NCBI GenBank assembly: GCA_964457585.1
Contig: CAYWFU010000112.1
Span: forward strand, 1 to 6,699
Length of the DNA stretch: 6,699 bases
Direction of reading: 5' to 3'
DNA from: CAYWFU01 sp964457585
GTDB lineage: Bacteria; JACRDZ01
Position 1 is the stretch's first letter. Each line of letters opens with the position of its first letter. Shown here one piece after another: positions 1-5,646 of this stretch. Position numbers and translations under genes: made by a program. Under the pieces are notes generated by a model. The model was given only the letters and a program-made list of their open reading frames with translations. It searched no databases and was not told the origin of the DNA.

Positions 1-211
1 CTTAAAAAATATATCAGATTGAGCTTTTCTGCTCTTACTAATTTCACCATATTTGAATAATCCTAATAAAATATTTCAAAAACAAATAAAAAATTTTTTG
101 GCGGGGAAAAGCTTTTAAAAAAATAAATAAAATACGATTTTGTACTGTAATTTCAGAGTCTTATCTTTTATATATCAGAAAAAGAATAGATTTAAATCGA
201 TAAAAAATATC
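1..211. other. AT-rich noncoding leader, no gene seen
   Basis: I see no supported gene in this stretch; together with the bases up to 386 it forms the upstream region of the exported-protein operon. It is dominated by A and T runs. The only distinctive word is a G-rich patch near 94-110 (TTTTTTGGCGGGGAAAA), which has a near copy in reverse orientation at 3291-3310. The sequence before base 1 is unknown, so the end of an earlier gene could lie just outside the window. Confidence 0.5.
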
Positions 212-239
212 TTGAATTTAGATTTTTTAGGAGTATACT
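212..239 (+). promoter_or_regulatory. Candidate sigma70 promoter for the HEAT/peptidase operon
   Basis: TTGAAT at 212-217 and TATACT at 234-239 are separated by 16 bases, a good match to a sigma70-type promoter. Transcription would start near 246 and leave a leader of about 140 bases before the start codon at 387. The surrounding DNA is very AT-rich, so chance matches are common and the call is moderate. Confidence 0.4.
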
Positions 240-286
240 ATAAATACATTCCTTAAAATAATACTTAAACTGTTTTAAAATGTGTG

Positions 287-316
287 TTGACCAATTATTT
301 TGATGTTGTAGAGAAT
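287..316 (+). promoter_or_regulatory. Alternative promoter for the same operon
   Basis: TTGACC at 287-292 and GAGAAT at 311-316 are separated by 18 bases. The -35 is strong and the -10 weak. Just downstream, GTCAC...GTGAC within 334-350 forms a small 5-base inverted repeat that could be an operator or hairpin. This is a second candidate promoter, closer to the gene than the one at 212-239. Confidence 0.25.
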
Positions 317-386
317 TGTTATTGCTGTTACGAGTCACAGAACACGTGACAGGGATAATGGTTTTTAAATGTTGGAGAAATTCACA

Positions 387-1397
387 ATGAATAAAATAAC
401 AGAGCGTATTAAAGAAATTCACCTATTAAATACTCAATTCCTTTTTGTTCCGCTAATAAAAAAAATCCTAATTATAATAATAATGATTTTTTGTCTTTCT
501 GGGAGAAATATAATTTTTGGGCAGGCAGAAGATGTTAATCAAAAAGTTGAAAAAAATATTAGAATATATGCTGGAAAAGAGAAAACCTCTTCTGAAGAAA
601 AGAAAAAATCTTTTGAAGAATTAAATAAATTAGGCGACAAAGCTATACCCAAATTAGAAGAACTGTCTGATTCACAAGATGAAGATATAAGGCATACAGC
701 TATTAATTCTATTTTACAAATACAAGGTAAAAGTGAAAAAATTTTTATTAAGGCAATAAATGATAAAAGTTTTAAAGTTCAAATAATACCTTTACTTTGG
801 CTAAAAGTTAAAGAAAAAAAGGATGAAAAGGATGAAGAATATAAAACTTGGAAGGAAAAACTCAAAAATGATTTTAATGAAGTGAAGTTTAAAGAATTGG
901 CTGAAATTGTTGAGCAAAATAAAGGTAATTGGAAGAAATCAATATACATAGGCGAGCAAGGGAAAAAGTTTGACGGATGGTATGCTTCAGTATATTTAAT
1001 TGAAATGGGAGACAAATCTTTTCCTTTAATAAAAAAAGAGTTAGAAAAAAATGTTAAAAGTCCACTATGGCCGGTATTTTCTGAAATAGTATTAAAACAT
1101 CCTGAAGAAAAATATGGATTAACATTTCTAATTGAGCTATTAAACAATAAGATAAAAGAATTAAAAAATGTAGGTAAAAATGAAAAAGAAATTGGTAGAG
1201 AATTGGCTATTGTTTCTTCTTATATTGATACAATAATATCTGCTCATCCTGAGGTTGTTGAGTTTAATGATATTAAACAATTACAGCAAATTATAGAACC
1301 TATGAAAAATAAAAATAGCATTCTTGAATGTAAAACATCCAATAATTTATATACCATAATAGAGGATTCTCTAAAAAAGTTAAATAAGGATAAATAA
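387..1397 (+). CDS. Exported HEAT-repeat-like protein of unknown function
   Basis: The protein has 336 residues from the chosen start. An in-frame ATG lies at 369, but only the ATG at 387 has a good SD (GGAG at 374-377, 9 bases upstream). The N-terminus has a basic stretch, then a hydrophobic run (ILIIIIMIF, about residues 26-34) ending near GQA, which reads as a signal peptide or membrane anchor. There is no proper lipobox before the Cys. The mature part is rich in Lys and Glu. It contains HEAT-like helical pairs: one with the words LGDKAIPKLEEL and EDIRHTAINSIL, and another around MGDKSFPLIKKELE and PLWPVFSEIVLKHPEE. HEAT repeats usually make protein-binding scaffolds; no catalytic motif is visible. 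The next gene starts one base after this stop, so the two are very likely cotranscribed and may act together outside the cytoplasm. The exact partner is unknown. Confidence 0.8.
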   Translation: MNKITERIKEIHLLNTQFLFVPLIKKILIIIIMIFCLSGRNIIFGQAEDVNQKVEKNIRIYAGKEKTSSEEKKKSFEELNKLGDKAIPKLEELSDSQDEDIRHTAINSILQIQGKSEKIFIKAINDKSFKVQIIPLLWLKVKEKKDEKDEEYKTWKEKLKNDFNEVKFKELAEIVEQNKGNWKKSIYIGEQGKKFDGWYASVYLIEMGDKSFPLIKKELEKNVKSPLWPVFSEIVLKHPEEKYGLTFLIELLNNKIKELKNVGKNEKEIGRELAIVSSYIDTIISAHPEVVEFNDIKQLQQIIEPMKNKNSILECKTSNNLYTIIEDSLKKLNKDK

Positions 1398-1398
1398 A

Positions 1399-2562
1399 AT
1401 GAAACCAAAATGTTTTTTCATGATTTTATTGTATTTTTGTTTATTCGTAATAAACCAAAATTCTTATTCAAAAGAAGTTGGTGATATATTATATGAAATT
1501 AAATCAAAGGAATGGGGGGCAGCATACAGTCAATATAACTTTAATGAAGTTATAGGACATGCAATGATTTTTGCAGGTACAGATGAAGACGGAATTGATT
1601 GGGTAATTCATGCCCCTGCAGTTGATGAAGATGGTAATCCTAAAAAGTTATTTTTTGAACCTATTCAAGCATCCGGTTATGATGGGATATTAGAAGATTT
1701 TAAATGTTTTTCTGGAACGACGAAAGAACAACGCAAAAAGATAGTTTCATTTGGTTATTCTAAAAGAGGTGCCCCTTACCCTAGTCCTGGAAGTAAATGG
1801 TATTTTTTAATTGACAAACCTACCATAGAACAACAAAAAGGATACGAATTATTTAATGGAAATGAATGTTATTCTTGTGTTGGTATTGTTGAACGTTGTT
1901 ACGAAGAAGCACAGGTTGGAGGTGTTGAAGGTCCGACTCCTAATGGATTTGGCAGAGATTTGGTTAGAGAATATTATCCAATTTGGCCAATACAAAATCC
2001 TTTATATACTACTTGGAATGAAGCGGAAGGGTCATATGTAAGTCATGATGCTCCTCCTCCATATTATACAACTGAAGGTTGGGTGTTTTTTCCATATACG
2101 CAATGGTACAAACAAGACACAATATTAACAGTGAATAATCCAATAGATATTGACTCAAAAATGAGAATGATTCCATCAGTTTCCACTTCACCCACAATTA
2201 ATTTAGTTGCTCCAGCAGAAAGTGAAGTAATCCCTATGGGGATTTCCAAATACAATTTAAAAGCTACTGCTACCGATGGTGTAAATGGTTCAGGAATTTT
2301 CAAGGTTGAATTTTATCTTGATAATGCAACTGTACCATTCAAAGTTTATACATATAAAGATTTACAAGGTAATCCTGTCTTTTATTATGAAAACGAATCA
2401 GTTCCAATAGAATTATCAGAATATACTTATGAAATGGATATATCAAATCTCTCAGAAGGTGAGCATAAAATCATAGCCAGAGCAGTAGACAGAGCAGGAA
2501 ATTGGTCATCCGACACGCTGCACAATCTTACTACTCCACAAAATTTTTCAGCTATTGCTTAA
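1399..2562 (+). CDS. Exported permuted NlpC/P60-type (YiiX-like) cysteine hydrolase with Ig-like domain
   Basis: The protein has 387 residues, with SD AAGGA 8 bases before the ATG. Residues 1-24 form a signal peptide (KPK, hydrophobic core, cleavage near SYS/KE). Residues 28-170 look like a circularly permuted papain-fold domain. GDILYEI begins the fold, H54 lies in VIGHAMIFAG, H71 in WVIHAP, and the likely nucleophile C160 lies in YSCVGIVERCYEE after the histidines. This His-before-Cys order is typical of YiiX/permuted NlpC-P60 proteins, whereas classical NlpC/P60 enzymes have Cys first. Such enzymes act as amidases, peptidases or acyl-hydrolases on cell-wall or lipid substrates; the substrate here cannot be read from sequence. 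Residues about 265-375 form a bacterial Ig-like beta domain (PTINLVAPAESEVIP ... GEHKIIARAVDRAGNWS), probably for surface or substrate binding. It is the second gene of the operon with the HEAT-like protein. C157 is an alternative nucleophile. Confidence 0.75.
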   Translation: MKPKCFFMILLYFCLFVINQNSYSKEVGDILYEIKSKEWGAAYSQYNFNEVIGHAMIFAGTDEDGIDWVIHAPAVDEDGNPKKLFFEPIQASGYDGILEDFKCFSGTTKEQRKKIVSFGYSKRGAPYPSPGSKWYFLIDKPTIEQQKGYELFNGNECYSCVGIVERCYEEAQVGGVEGPTPNGFGRDLVREYYPIWPIQNPLYTTWNEAEGSYVSHDAPPPYYTTEGWVFFPYTQWYKQDTILTVNNPIDIDSKMRMIPSVSTSPTINLVAPAESEVIPMGISKYNLKATATDGVNGSGIFKVEFYLDNATVPFKVYTYKDLQGNPVFYYENESVPIELSEYTYEMDISNLSEGEHKIIARAVDRAGNWSSDTLHNLTTPQNFSAIA

Positions 2563-2713
2563 CAACCCTTTTTTTCTTCCATACAATTAAATCATTTAAC
2601 CAATAAACCGCATATTTACTATATTTTCAGCTTTTTTACATATTTGTAGGGTGGCATTTATGACACTATAATTTGATACAATTTTATAATTCACGTTTGC
2701 ACTTTTCCGACAG
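2563..2713. other. Noncoding, T-rich downstream region
   Basis: This stretch follows the hydrolase stop codon. A T7 run lies at about 2570-2576 directly after the gene, but I find no convincing stem before it, so it is not called an intrinsic terminator. No gene or known RNA is visible. Confidence 0.4.
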
Positions 2714-2776
2714 TCAAATCAGGAAATACGGAGTTTTCGCTATTAAAACGGAGGCAATAGAAACTTTATAAATCAT
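2714..2776 (-). CDS. Possible 20-residue peptide behind a strong SD
   Basis: On the minus strand a perfect AAGGAGGTGAT (SD AAGGAGG at 2784-2790) precedes an ATG at 2776 by 7 bases. The frame encodes 20 residues (MIYKVSIASVLIAKTPYFLI) and then TGA. The peptide is hydrophobic with two lysines. The SD strength and spacing are the only support; the peptide may be a leader, a remnant of a lost gene, or never made. It sits at the downstream end of one of two duplicated hairpin-SD units. The other unit leads into an even shorter frame, MDYIFQ and stop, at 2853-2873. Confidence 0.2.
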   Translation of the reverse strand: MIYKVSIASVLIAKTPYFLI

Positions 2777-2778
2777 CC

Positions 2779-2834
2779 CATCACCTCCTTATTTATTTCG
2801 CCCTTTCAGGGCGTGAGGCTGTCTCACGACAGCC
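2779..2834 (-). repeat. Hairpin-SD unit, copy 1 of a tandem duplication
   Basis: Read on the plus strand the unit is TCACCTCCTT (2781-2790), then hairpin CGCCCT-TTC-AGGGCG (2799-2813, 6 perfect pairs), then hairpin GGCTGTC-TCAC-GACAGCC (2817-2834, 7 perfect pairs). On the minus strand this becomes two stem-loops followed by the SD AAGGAGGTGATGGG and an ATG at 2776. A diverged copy lies at 2877-2947. The order and orientation suggest a structured 5' leader controlling translation, but no substantial gene follows it. Confidence 0.6.
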
Positions 2835-2876
2835 AAATTGGTAAGATAACATTTATTGAAATATATAATCCATGCT

Positions 2877-2947
2877 CATCACCTCCTTTTCCGTTCGCTT
2901 CTCTCACTTTCGCCCCTTCGGGTCGTTTGGGTCGTCTTACGACGCCC
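2877..2947 (-). repeat. Hairpin-SD unit, copy 2 of a tandem duplication
   Basis: The unit has the same architecture as 2779-2834. TCACCTCCTT lies at 2879-2888; hairpin CGCCCC-TTC-GGGTCG at 2911-2925 has one internal mismatch; a second hairpin at 2929-2947 pairs GGGTCGT with ACGAC-G-CC with one bulged G. The loop-closing pair of the first hairpin is C-G here and T-A in copy 1, a compensatory change that supports a selected structure. The minus-strand SD AAGGAGGTGATGAGC precedes an ATG at 2873 by 8 bases, but that frame encodes only MDYIFQ and a stop. About 20 bases are inserted between SD and hairpin relative to copy 1. Confidence 0.6.
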
Positions 2948-2996
2948 TAAAATCAAAACACATCAGCGGGGGCTCTCCACATATACACGGCTATCA

Positions 2997-3028
2997 TGCA
3001 CCTTGCAAAACAAAAATCGCAAGTTGCA
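2997..3028. repeat. Imperfect hairpin inside the GC-rich island
   Basis: TGCACCTTGC at 2997-3006 pairs with GCAAGTTGCA at 3019-3028, ten positions with one mismatch, around a 12-base A-rich loop. There is no T tail on either strand, so it is not a terminator. Its role is unknown. Confidence 0.5.
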
Positions 3029-3150
3029 CGCCAGCCTATTGCCAACTCCAGCTCCAGCGGTCTTGGTGCTCGGACTTCAGCCAGCATAAAAAAGCTGTCT
3101 TCCGTTTCCTCCGCTCCAAGCCTGCTTCAGTCTCCTCATCGTTGTAAATT

Positions 3151-3167
3151 GGCGTCTTTGGGACGCC
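3151..3167. repeat. GGCGTC/GACGCC hairpin at the island edge
   Basis: GGCGTC at 3151-3156 and GACGCC at 3162-3167 form a 6-pair stem with a 5-base loop. The plus strand continues TTTGGAAAAAAAT, which is not a terminator tail. GACGCC also occurs at 2941-2946, so the left arm has two possible partners, one local and one bracketing the whole island. Confidence 0.45.
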
Positions 3168-3180
3168 TTTGGAAAAAAAT

Positions 3181-3454
3181 CAGTCAGCAATCATAATTAC
3201 AAATTACAACAAATATCACATGGTTTTTTATTTGTACTTTTCTTTTTTTTAAAGAAGATTAATTGAAATATTTATTTTAAAATTTTTTTATTTTTCCCTC
3301 GCCAAAGAAAATTATTAAATTCAAAACAAATAATATTTTAAAAGTTTTCTATTTCCTTCTTAAAAGTCTAAATCATAAATTCAAAAACAATTAAAAATCT
3401 TTTTCCTCTCTCATAAAATTAATTAAAATTCATAAACCTATTTAAAACTGAAAG
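3181..3454. other. AT-rich noncoding spacer
   Basis: This stretch between the GC-rich island and the recombinase is almost entirely A/T with long homopolymer runs. No gene, RNA or strong repeat is seen. A word near 3292-3306, read on the minus strand as TTTGGCGAGGGAAAA, resembles the patch at 94-110. Confidence 0.4.
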
Positions 3455-3475
3455 AAAAGCTGTCAGCTTTTTTTT
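3455..3475. terminator. Probable intrinsic terminator, overlapping the recombinase stop codon
   Basis: AAAAGCT at 3455-3461 pairs with AGCTTTT at 3465-3471 around a 3-base loop and is followed by T residues to 3475 on the plus strand. On the minus strand the same stem is followed by CTTTC, a weaker tail. The recombinase stop codon (3463-3465) lies in the loop, so the stem would also end recombinase transcription very tightly. Confidence 0.45.
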
Positions 3476-4197
3476 CTCCGTTTCTCCTTCGGATGGTGCT
3501 TTGTGTACATTCTCCGCAAATCTTTTATCATTACTCTTGCATAACGTTGTGTTGTCCCAAGACTACCATGACCTAGAAATTCTTGTATATATCGGATTGA
3601 CATTCCATTTTCAAGCAAATGCGTTGCTATACTATGTCTGATTATATGTGCTGTTACTGGCTTTGAAATATTGCTTGCAACTCCATATTTCTGGATTAGC
3701 TCACAAAGCCCCTGCCTCTCAAACCCTCTGCCGTTAAGAGTCAAAAACAAAACCTCTTGTCTCTTTTCTTTTAAAAATTTCTGTCTAATTTCAAAAATAT
3801 ATTTCCTTAAATATTTTATTGCTATGGGAATTAACGGTATTAGTCTGTCTTTTTTACCTTTTCCCTCTTTGATGAATATTATTTTATTTTCAAAATCAAC
3901 ATCATTTATTTTTAACTTCCTTAATTCAAAATTCCTGATTCCTGTTGCATAAAGCAACTCCAGTATCGTCTTGTCTCTAAATCCGATAATATTGTTTTCT
4001 TTGGGGATAGACAGAATTTTTTCAATTTCATCTTGAGTAAGAATTGTCTGTGGTAAGCTTTTCTTTTGTGCAGGTATTTCCATATCCAAAGTTGGATCAT
4101 AAAAAATTATGCAATTTTTATTTAGCCATTTAAAAAACTCTTTTAATGGTTGCAGTTTCTTTACTATTGTCAGTACCGACAGAGACTTTCCGTTCAT
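3463..4197 (-). CDS. Tyrosine recombinase/integrase (XerC/D-like) with shortened N-terminal domain
   Basis: The protein has 244 residues, with SD GGAG 6 bases before the ATG at 4197. It is a tyrosine recombinase that cuts and rejoins DNA at specific sites through a covalent 3'-phosphotyrosine. The catalytic set is complete: R88 in ATGIRNFE, K113 in GKGKKDR, H184 and R187 in HIIRHS, H210 in FLGHGS and nucleophile Y219 in TTQRYARV. The C-terminus is strongly basic (KEKRRKKS). XerC/D relatives are usually near 300 residues, with about 100 in the N-terminal core-binding domain. Here only its last helices remain (TIVKKLQPLKEFFKWL). The frame upstream meets a stop 13 codons before the ATG (at about 4237-4239), so the missing 50-60 residues are not hidden there. 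It is either a short-form integrase or a truncated one that keeps a usable start. Divergent from the nuclease gene; probably the integrase of a mobile element. Confidence 0.85.
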   Translation of the reverse strand: MNGKSLSVLTIVKKLQPLKEFFKWLNKNCIIFYDPTLDMEIPAQKKSLPQTILTQDEIEKILSIPKENNIIGFRDKTILELLYATGIRNFELRKLKINDVDFENKIIFIKEGKGKKDRLIPLIPIAIKYLRKYIFEIRQKFLKEKRQEVLFLTLNGRGFERQGLCELIQKYGVASNISKPVTAHIIRHSIATHLLENGMSIRYIQEFLGHGSLGTTQRYARVMIKDLRRMYTKHHPKEKRRKKS

Positions 4198-4223
4198 CGC
4201 TTGCTCCGTTGCTTTAAAAACAT

Positions 4224-4251
4224 TTGAAAAATTATTTTAATAATGTATAAT
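4224..4251 (+). promoter_or_regulatory. Candidate promoter of the YhcG-type nuclease gene
   Basis: TTGAAA at 4224-4229 and a perfect TATAAT at 4246-4251 are spaced by 16 bases. Transcription would begin near 4258, about 50 bases before the ATG at 4310. The -10 overlaps a candidate minus-strand -10, so firing of the two divergent genes may interfere. Confidence 0.5.
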
Positions 4252-4271
4252 ATTCGTAATTTATACTTAAA
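4244..4271 (-). promoter_or_regulatory. Candidate promoter of the recombinase gene
   Basis: On the minus strand TTTAAG (4271-4266) and TATACA (4249-4244) are spaced by 16 bases. The match is modest. Its -10 shares bases with the plus-strand TATAAT at 4246-4251, so the two promoters would be mutually exclusive at close range. Confidence 0.25.
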
Positions 4272-4309
4272 TGTATTATAAAATAATGCAAATATAGAAA
4301 GAAAATAGA

Positions 4310-5332
4310 ATGAAAAAAGTCATTAAAGAAAATTATAATTTAGTATTAAGTAAGGTATCTTCTATTTTAGAAGAAGCAAGAAAAAAAACAATTAGACAGA
4401 TTGATACTGTTATAATTGAAACATATTGGAAAATAGGAGAGATTATTGTTAAAGAGGAACAGAAAGGAAAAGAGAAAGCTAAATATGGAGATTATTTAAT
4501 TAAACGTCTTTCTGATGATTTAACAAAAAAATTTGGTAAGGGATTTAATGTTGCTAATATATGGAATTTTAGACAATTTTATCTTACATACCCAAAACTC
4601 TACGCACTGCGTAGAGAATTATCATGGACACATTATAGAATACTTATGCGGATTGAAGAAAAAGATGCAAAAATTTTTTATGAACTTGAAACAATAAAAA
4701 ACAATTGGTCATCAAGAGAATTGCAAAGACAAATAAATTCATTATTATTTGAGCGTTTAGTATTAAGTAGGAATAAAAATAAAGTTTTAGAACTATCACA
4801 AAAGGGACATATAATTGAGAAGCCAGAAGATGCAATAAAAAATCCTTATATTTTAGAGTTTCTGGGTTTACCAGAAAAAAGCTATTATACTGAATCTCAG
4901 CTTGAGCAAAAATTAATAGATCATTTACAAGAATTTATTCTTGAACTGGGAAAAGGTTTTACTTTTGTTGGTAGACAAAAAAGAATAACAATAGATAATG
5001 AACATTACTATATTGATCTTATTTTTTATCATCGTATTTTAAAATGCCTTGTTTTGATTGATTTAAAAATAGGTGTTCTTTCCCATGGAGATGTTGGACA
5101 AATGAATTTTTATTTAAATTATATTAAAGATAAAGAAATGATTGAGGGTGAGAATCCACCCATTGGAATAATTCTTTGTACTGAAAGAAATAAAAGTAAA
5201 GTTTTTGTCGAATATGCCCTCGGTAGTCTAAAAAATAAAATATTTGTTTCTAAATATAAATTATATTTGCCAACAAAACAACAGTTAGAATCAGAAGTTA
5301 AAAAAGAAATGAGTATTTTAAAATTAACTTAA
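4310..5332 (+). CDS. DUF1016/YhcG-family PDDEXK nuclease
   Basis: The 340-residue protein is about full length for the family. Residues about 10-160 match the DUF1016 N-terminal domain: IIETYWKIGEIIVKEEQ, KYGDYLIKRLSDDL, KGFNVANIWNFRQFY, RRELSWTHYRILMRIE. Residues about 185-335 form the PDDEXK nuclease domain. Helix glutamates (E195, E199) precede D236 in YYIDLIFYH, the D-x-K motif D251-L-K253 in LIDLKIG, and a Gln/Tyr helix GQMNFYLNYI (Q264), so the catalytic core looks intact. The family is widespread near restriction-modification systems and on mobile elements. DNA cleavage is predicted from the fold; the natural role is poorly known. The SD is weak (only AGAAAGA-type purines), so translation may be low. 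The gene has its own promoter and lies divergent from the recombinase. A perfect 9-base inverted repeat sits inside the coding sequence at 4598-4616. Confidence 0.9.
   Translation: MKKVIKENYNLVLSKVSSILEEARKKTIRQIDTVIIETYWKIGEIIVKEEQKGKEKAKYGDYLIKRLSDDLTKKFGKGFNVANIWNFRQFYLTYPKLYALRRELSWTHYRILMRIEEKDAKIFYELETIKNNWSSRELQRQINSLLFERLVLSRNKNKVLELSQKGHIIEKPEDAIKNPYILEFLGLPEKSYYTESQLEQKLIDHLQEFILELGKGFTFVGRQKRITIDNEHYYIDLIFYHRILKCLVLIDLKIGVLSHGDVGQMNFYLNYIKDKEMIEGENPPIGIILCTERNKSKVFVEYALGSLKNKIFVSKYKLYLPTKQQLESEVKKEMSILKLT
4598..4616. repeat. Perfect 9-base palindrome inside the nuclease gene
   Basis: CTCTACGCA and TGCGTAGAG flank a single central C. It encodes part of LYALRREL, just before the conserved SWTHYR motif, and is much richer in G+C than the flanking codons. 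It may be a protein-binding or cleavage site, a cruciform, or a codon coincidence in a conserved motif. Confidence 0.6.
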
Positions 5333-5368
5333 AAACGTGATTAATATCATCACATATTTAAAAAAATG

Positions 5369-5397
5369 TTGACGGAATAATTAAAGGATAATATAAT
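5369..5397 (+). promoter_or_regulatory. Near-consensus sigma70 promoter driving the leader RNA and primase operon
   Basis: TTGACG at 5369-5374 and TATAAT at 5392-5397 are separated by exactly 17 bases: five of six -35 matches and all six -10 matches. This is the best promoter in the window. Transcription would start near 5404, about 290 bases before the first membrane-peptide codon. Such a strong promoter with such a long leader suggests that expression is held back after initiation, or that the leader is itself a product. Confidence 0.7.
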
Positions 5398-5415
5398 CTG
5401 TTTATAAGTTAACAG
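5398..5415. promoter_or_regulatory. Inverted repeat over the predicted transcription start
   Basis: CTGTT at 5398-5402 and AACAG at 5411-5415 flank an 8-base centre and cover the predicted +1. Its position suits an operator for a dimeric repressor, but the arms are short and no repressor gene is visible. Confidence 0.25.
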
Positions 5416-5441
5416 GAATTTCAAAAACATCAGGAGAAATT

Positions 5442-5459
5442 GTGTTTATGAATGATTAA
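5442..5459 (+). CDS. Possible five-codon leader frame
   Basis: AGGAG at 5432-5436 precedes a GTG at 5442 by 5 bases. The frame reads start-F-M-N-D and then TAA. The internal ATG at 5448 is an alternative start, 11 bases from the SD. If translated it would place a ribosome at the head of the structured leader, as in attenuation systems. Support is limited to SD spacing. Confidence 0.15.
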   Translation: MFMND

Positions 5460-5507
5460 AAGCTGTTAATATTCTAATAATATAAATTTTAGCATTAAGC
5501 TTTTTCT

Positions 5508-5646
5508 CTTAAGGAGGACTTAGGGCCTCTAACGCTGAAGTAAGAGATTAGCTGTTGCTATTTCCTTGGTTTCGGCCAAGGAAATAGGGGCAATAGTCTT
5601 TTATCGGATTTACTTCAGCGTTGCCGGTAACTGATTGTTAGCCCCT
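5508..5646 (+). ncRNA. Unidentified highly structured leader RNA
   Basis: AACGCTGAAGTAA at 5531-5543 pairs perfectly with TTACTTCAGCGTT at 5610-5622 (13 pairs). Inside it, CTATTTCCTTGG at 5558-5569 pairs perfectly with CCAAGGAAATAG at 5576-5587; a U-G pair then closes a UUCG tetraloop (5571-5574). The inner stem can extend through 5551-5557 with 5590-5597 with G-U pairs. Outside, GGGC at 5523-5526 can close on GCCC at 5641-5644. A perfect AAGGAGG at 5511-5517 has no start codon behind it, and CCTCT at 5526-5530 can pair with its GGAGG. The element lies downstream of the strong 5369-5397 promoter and upstream of the membrane peptide and primase-like gene. It could be a cis-regulatory leader, a processed small RNA, or a DNA-level replication or recombination site. 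I do not recognise a known class. Confidence 0.6.

Larger units (their letters stand above)
2941..3180. other. Noncoding island of about 50% GC in a very AT-rich region
   Basis: Hand counts of 2941-3120 give about 52% G+C, against about 27% in a 60-base sample of the nuclease gene. Overlapping frames are open on the plus strand simply because stop codons are rarer at this composition. They lack an SD, overlap each other and show no domain. The island holds several inverted repeats: 2997-3006 with 3019-3028, ggcgtc/gacgcc at 3151-3167, and gacgcc at 2941-2946 that can also pair with 3151-3156 across the whole island. It may be a structured RNA, a recombination site or foreign noncoding DNA. 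I do not recognise it. Confidence 0.5.

Noticed and set aside
779..1147. Minus-strand frame of 122 codons opposite the HEAT-like gene
   Set aside because: It is antisense to a well-supported gene, is rich in Phe and Ser as expected from complementing Lys/Glu codons, and has no family resemblance.
2565..2580. Intrinsic terminator after the hydrolase gene
   Set aside because: Only a T run is visible; no stable stem precedes it.
2781..2888. Fragments of a 16S rRNA gene end
   Set aside because: Only the 10-base anti-SD word matches; the upstream bases are unlike the conserved 16S 3' region, and the word is better read as SDs on the minus strand.
2856..3196. Overlapping plus-strand open frames of 66-91 codons in the GC-rich island
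   Set aside because: They overlap one another in different frames, lack an SD, have improbable composition (rich in Ser, Leu, Pro, His, Cys), and are explained by the higher local GC lowering stop frequency.
5531..5622. Retron msr-msd RNA (13-base terminal inverted repeats, internal AGC and a stem-loop)
   Set aside because: The element is short with a single inner hairpin, and the following genes are a membrane peptide and a primase-like protein, not a reverse transcriptase. Sequence beyond the window was not seen.
5527..5643. Integron attC site (CTCTAACG ... TTGTTAGCC with a long imperfect palindrome between)
   Set aside because: The outer words look attC-like, but both core boxes deviate from the RYYYAAC/GTTRRRY consensus, the inner stem abuts one box and is 17 bases from the other, and there is no cassette array.
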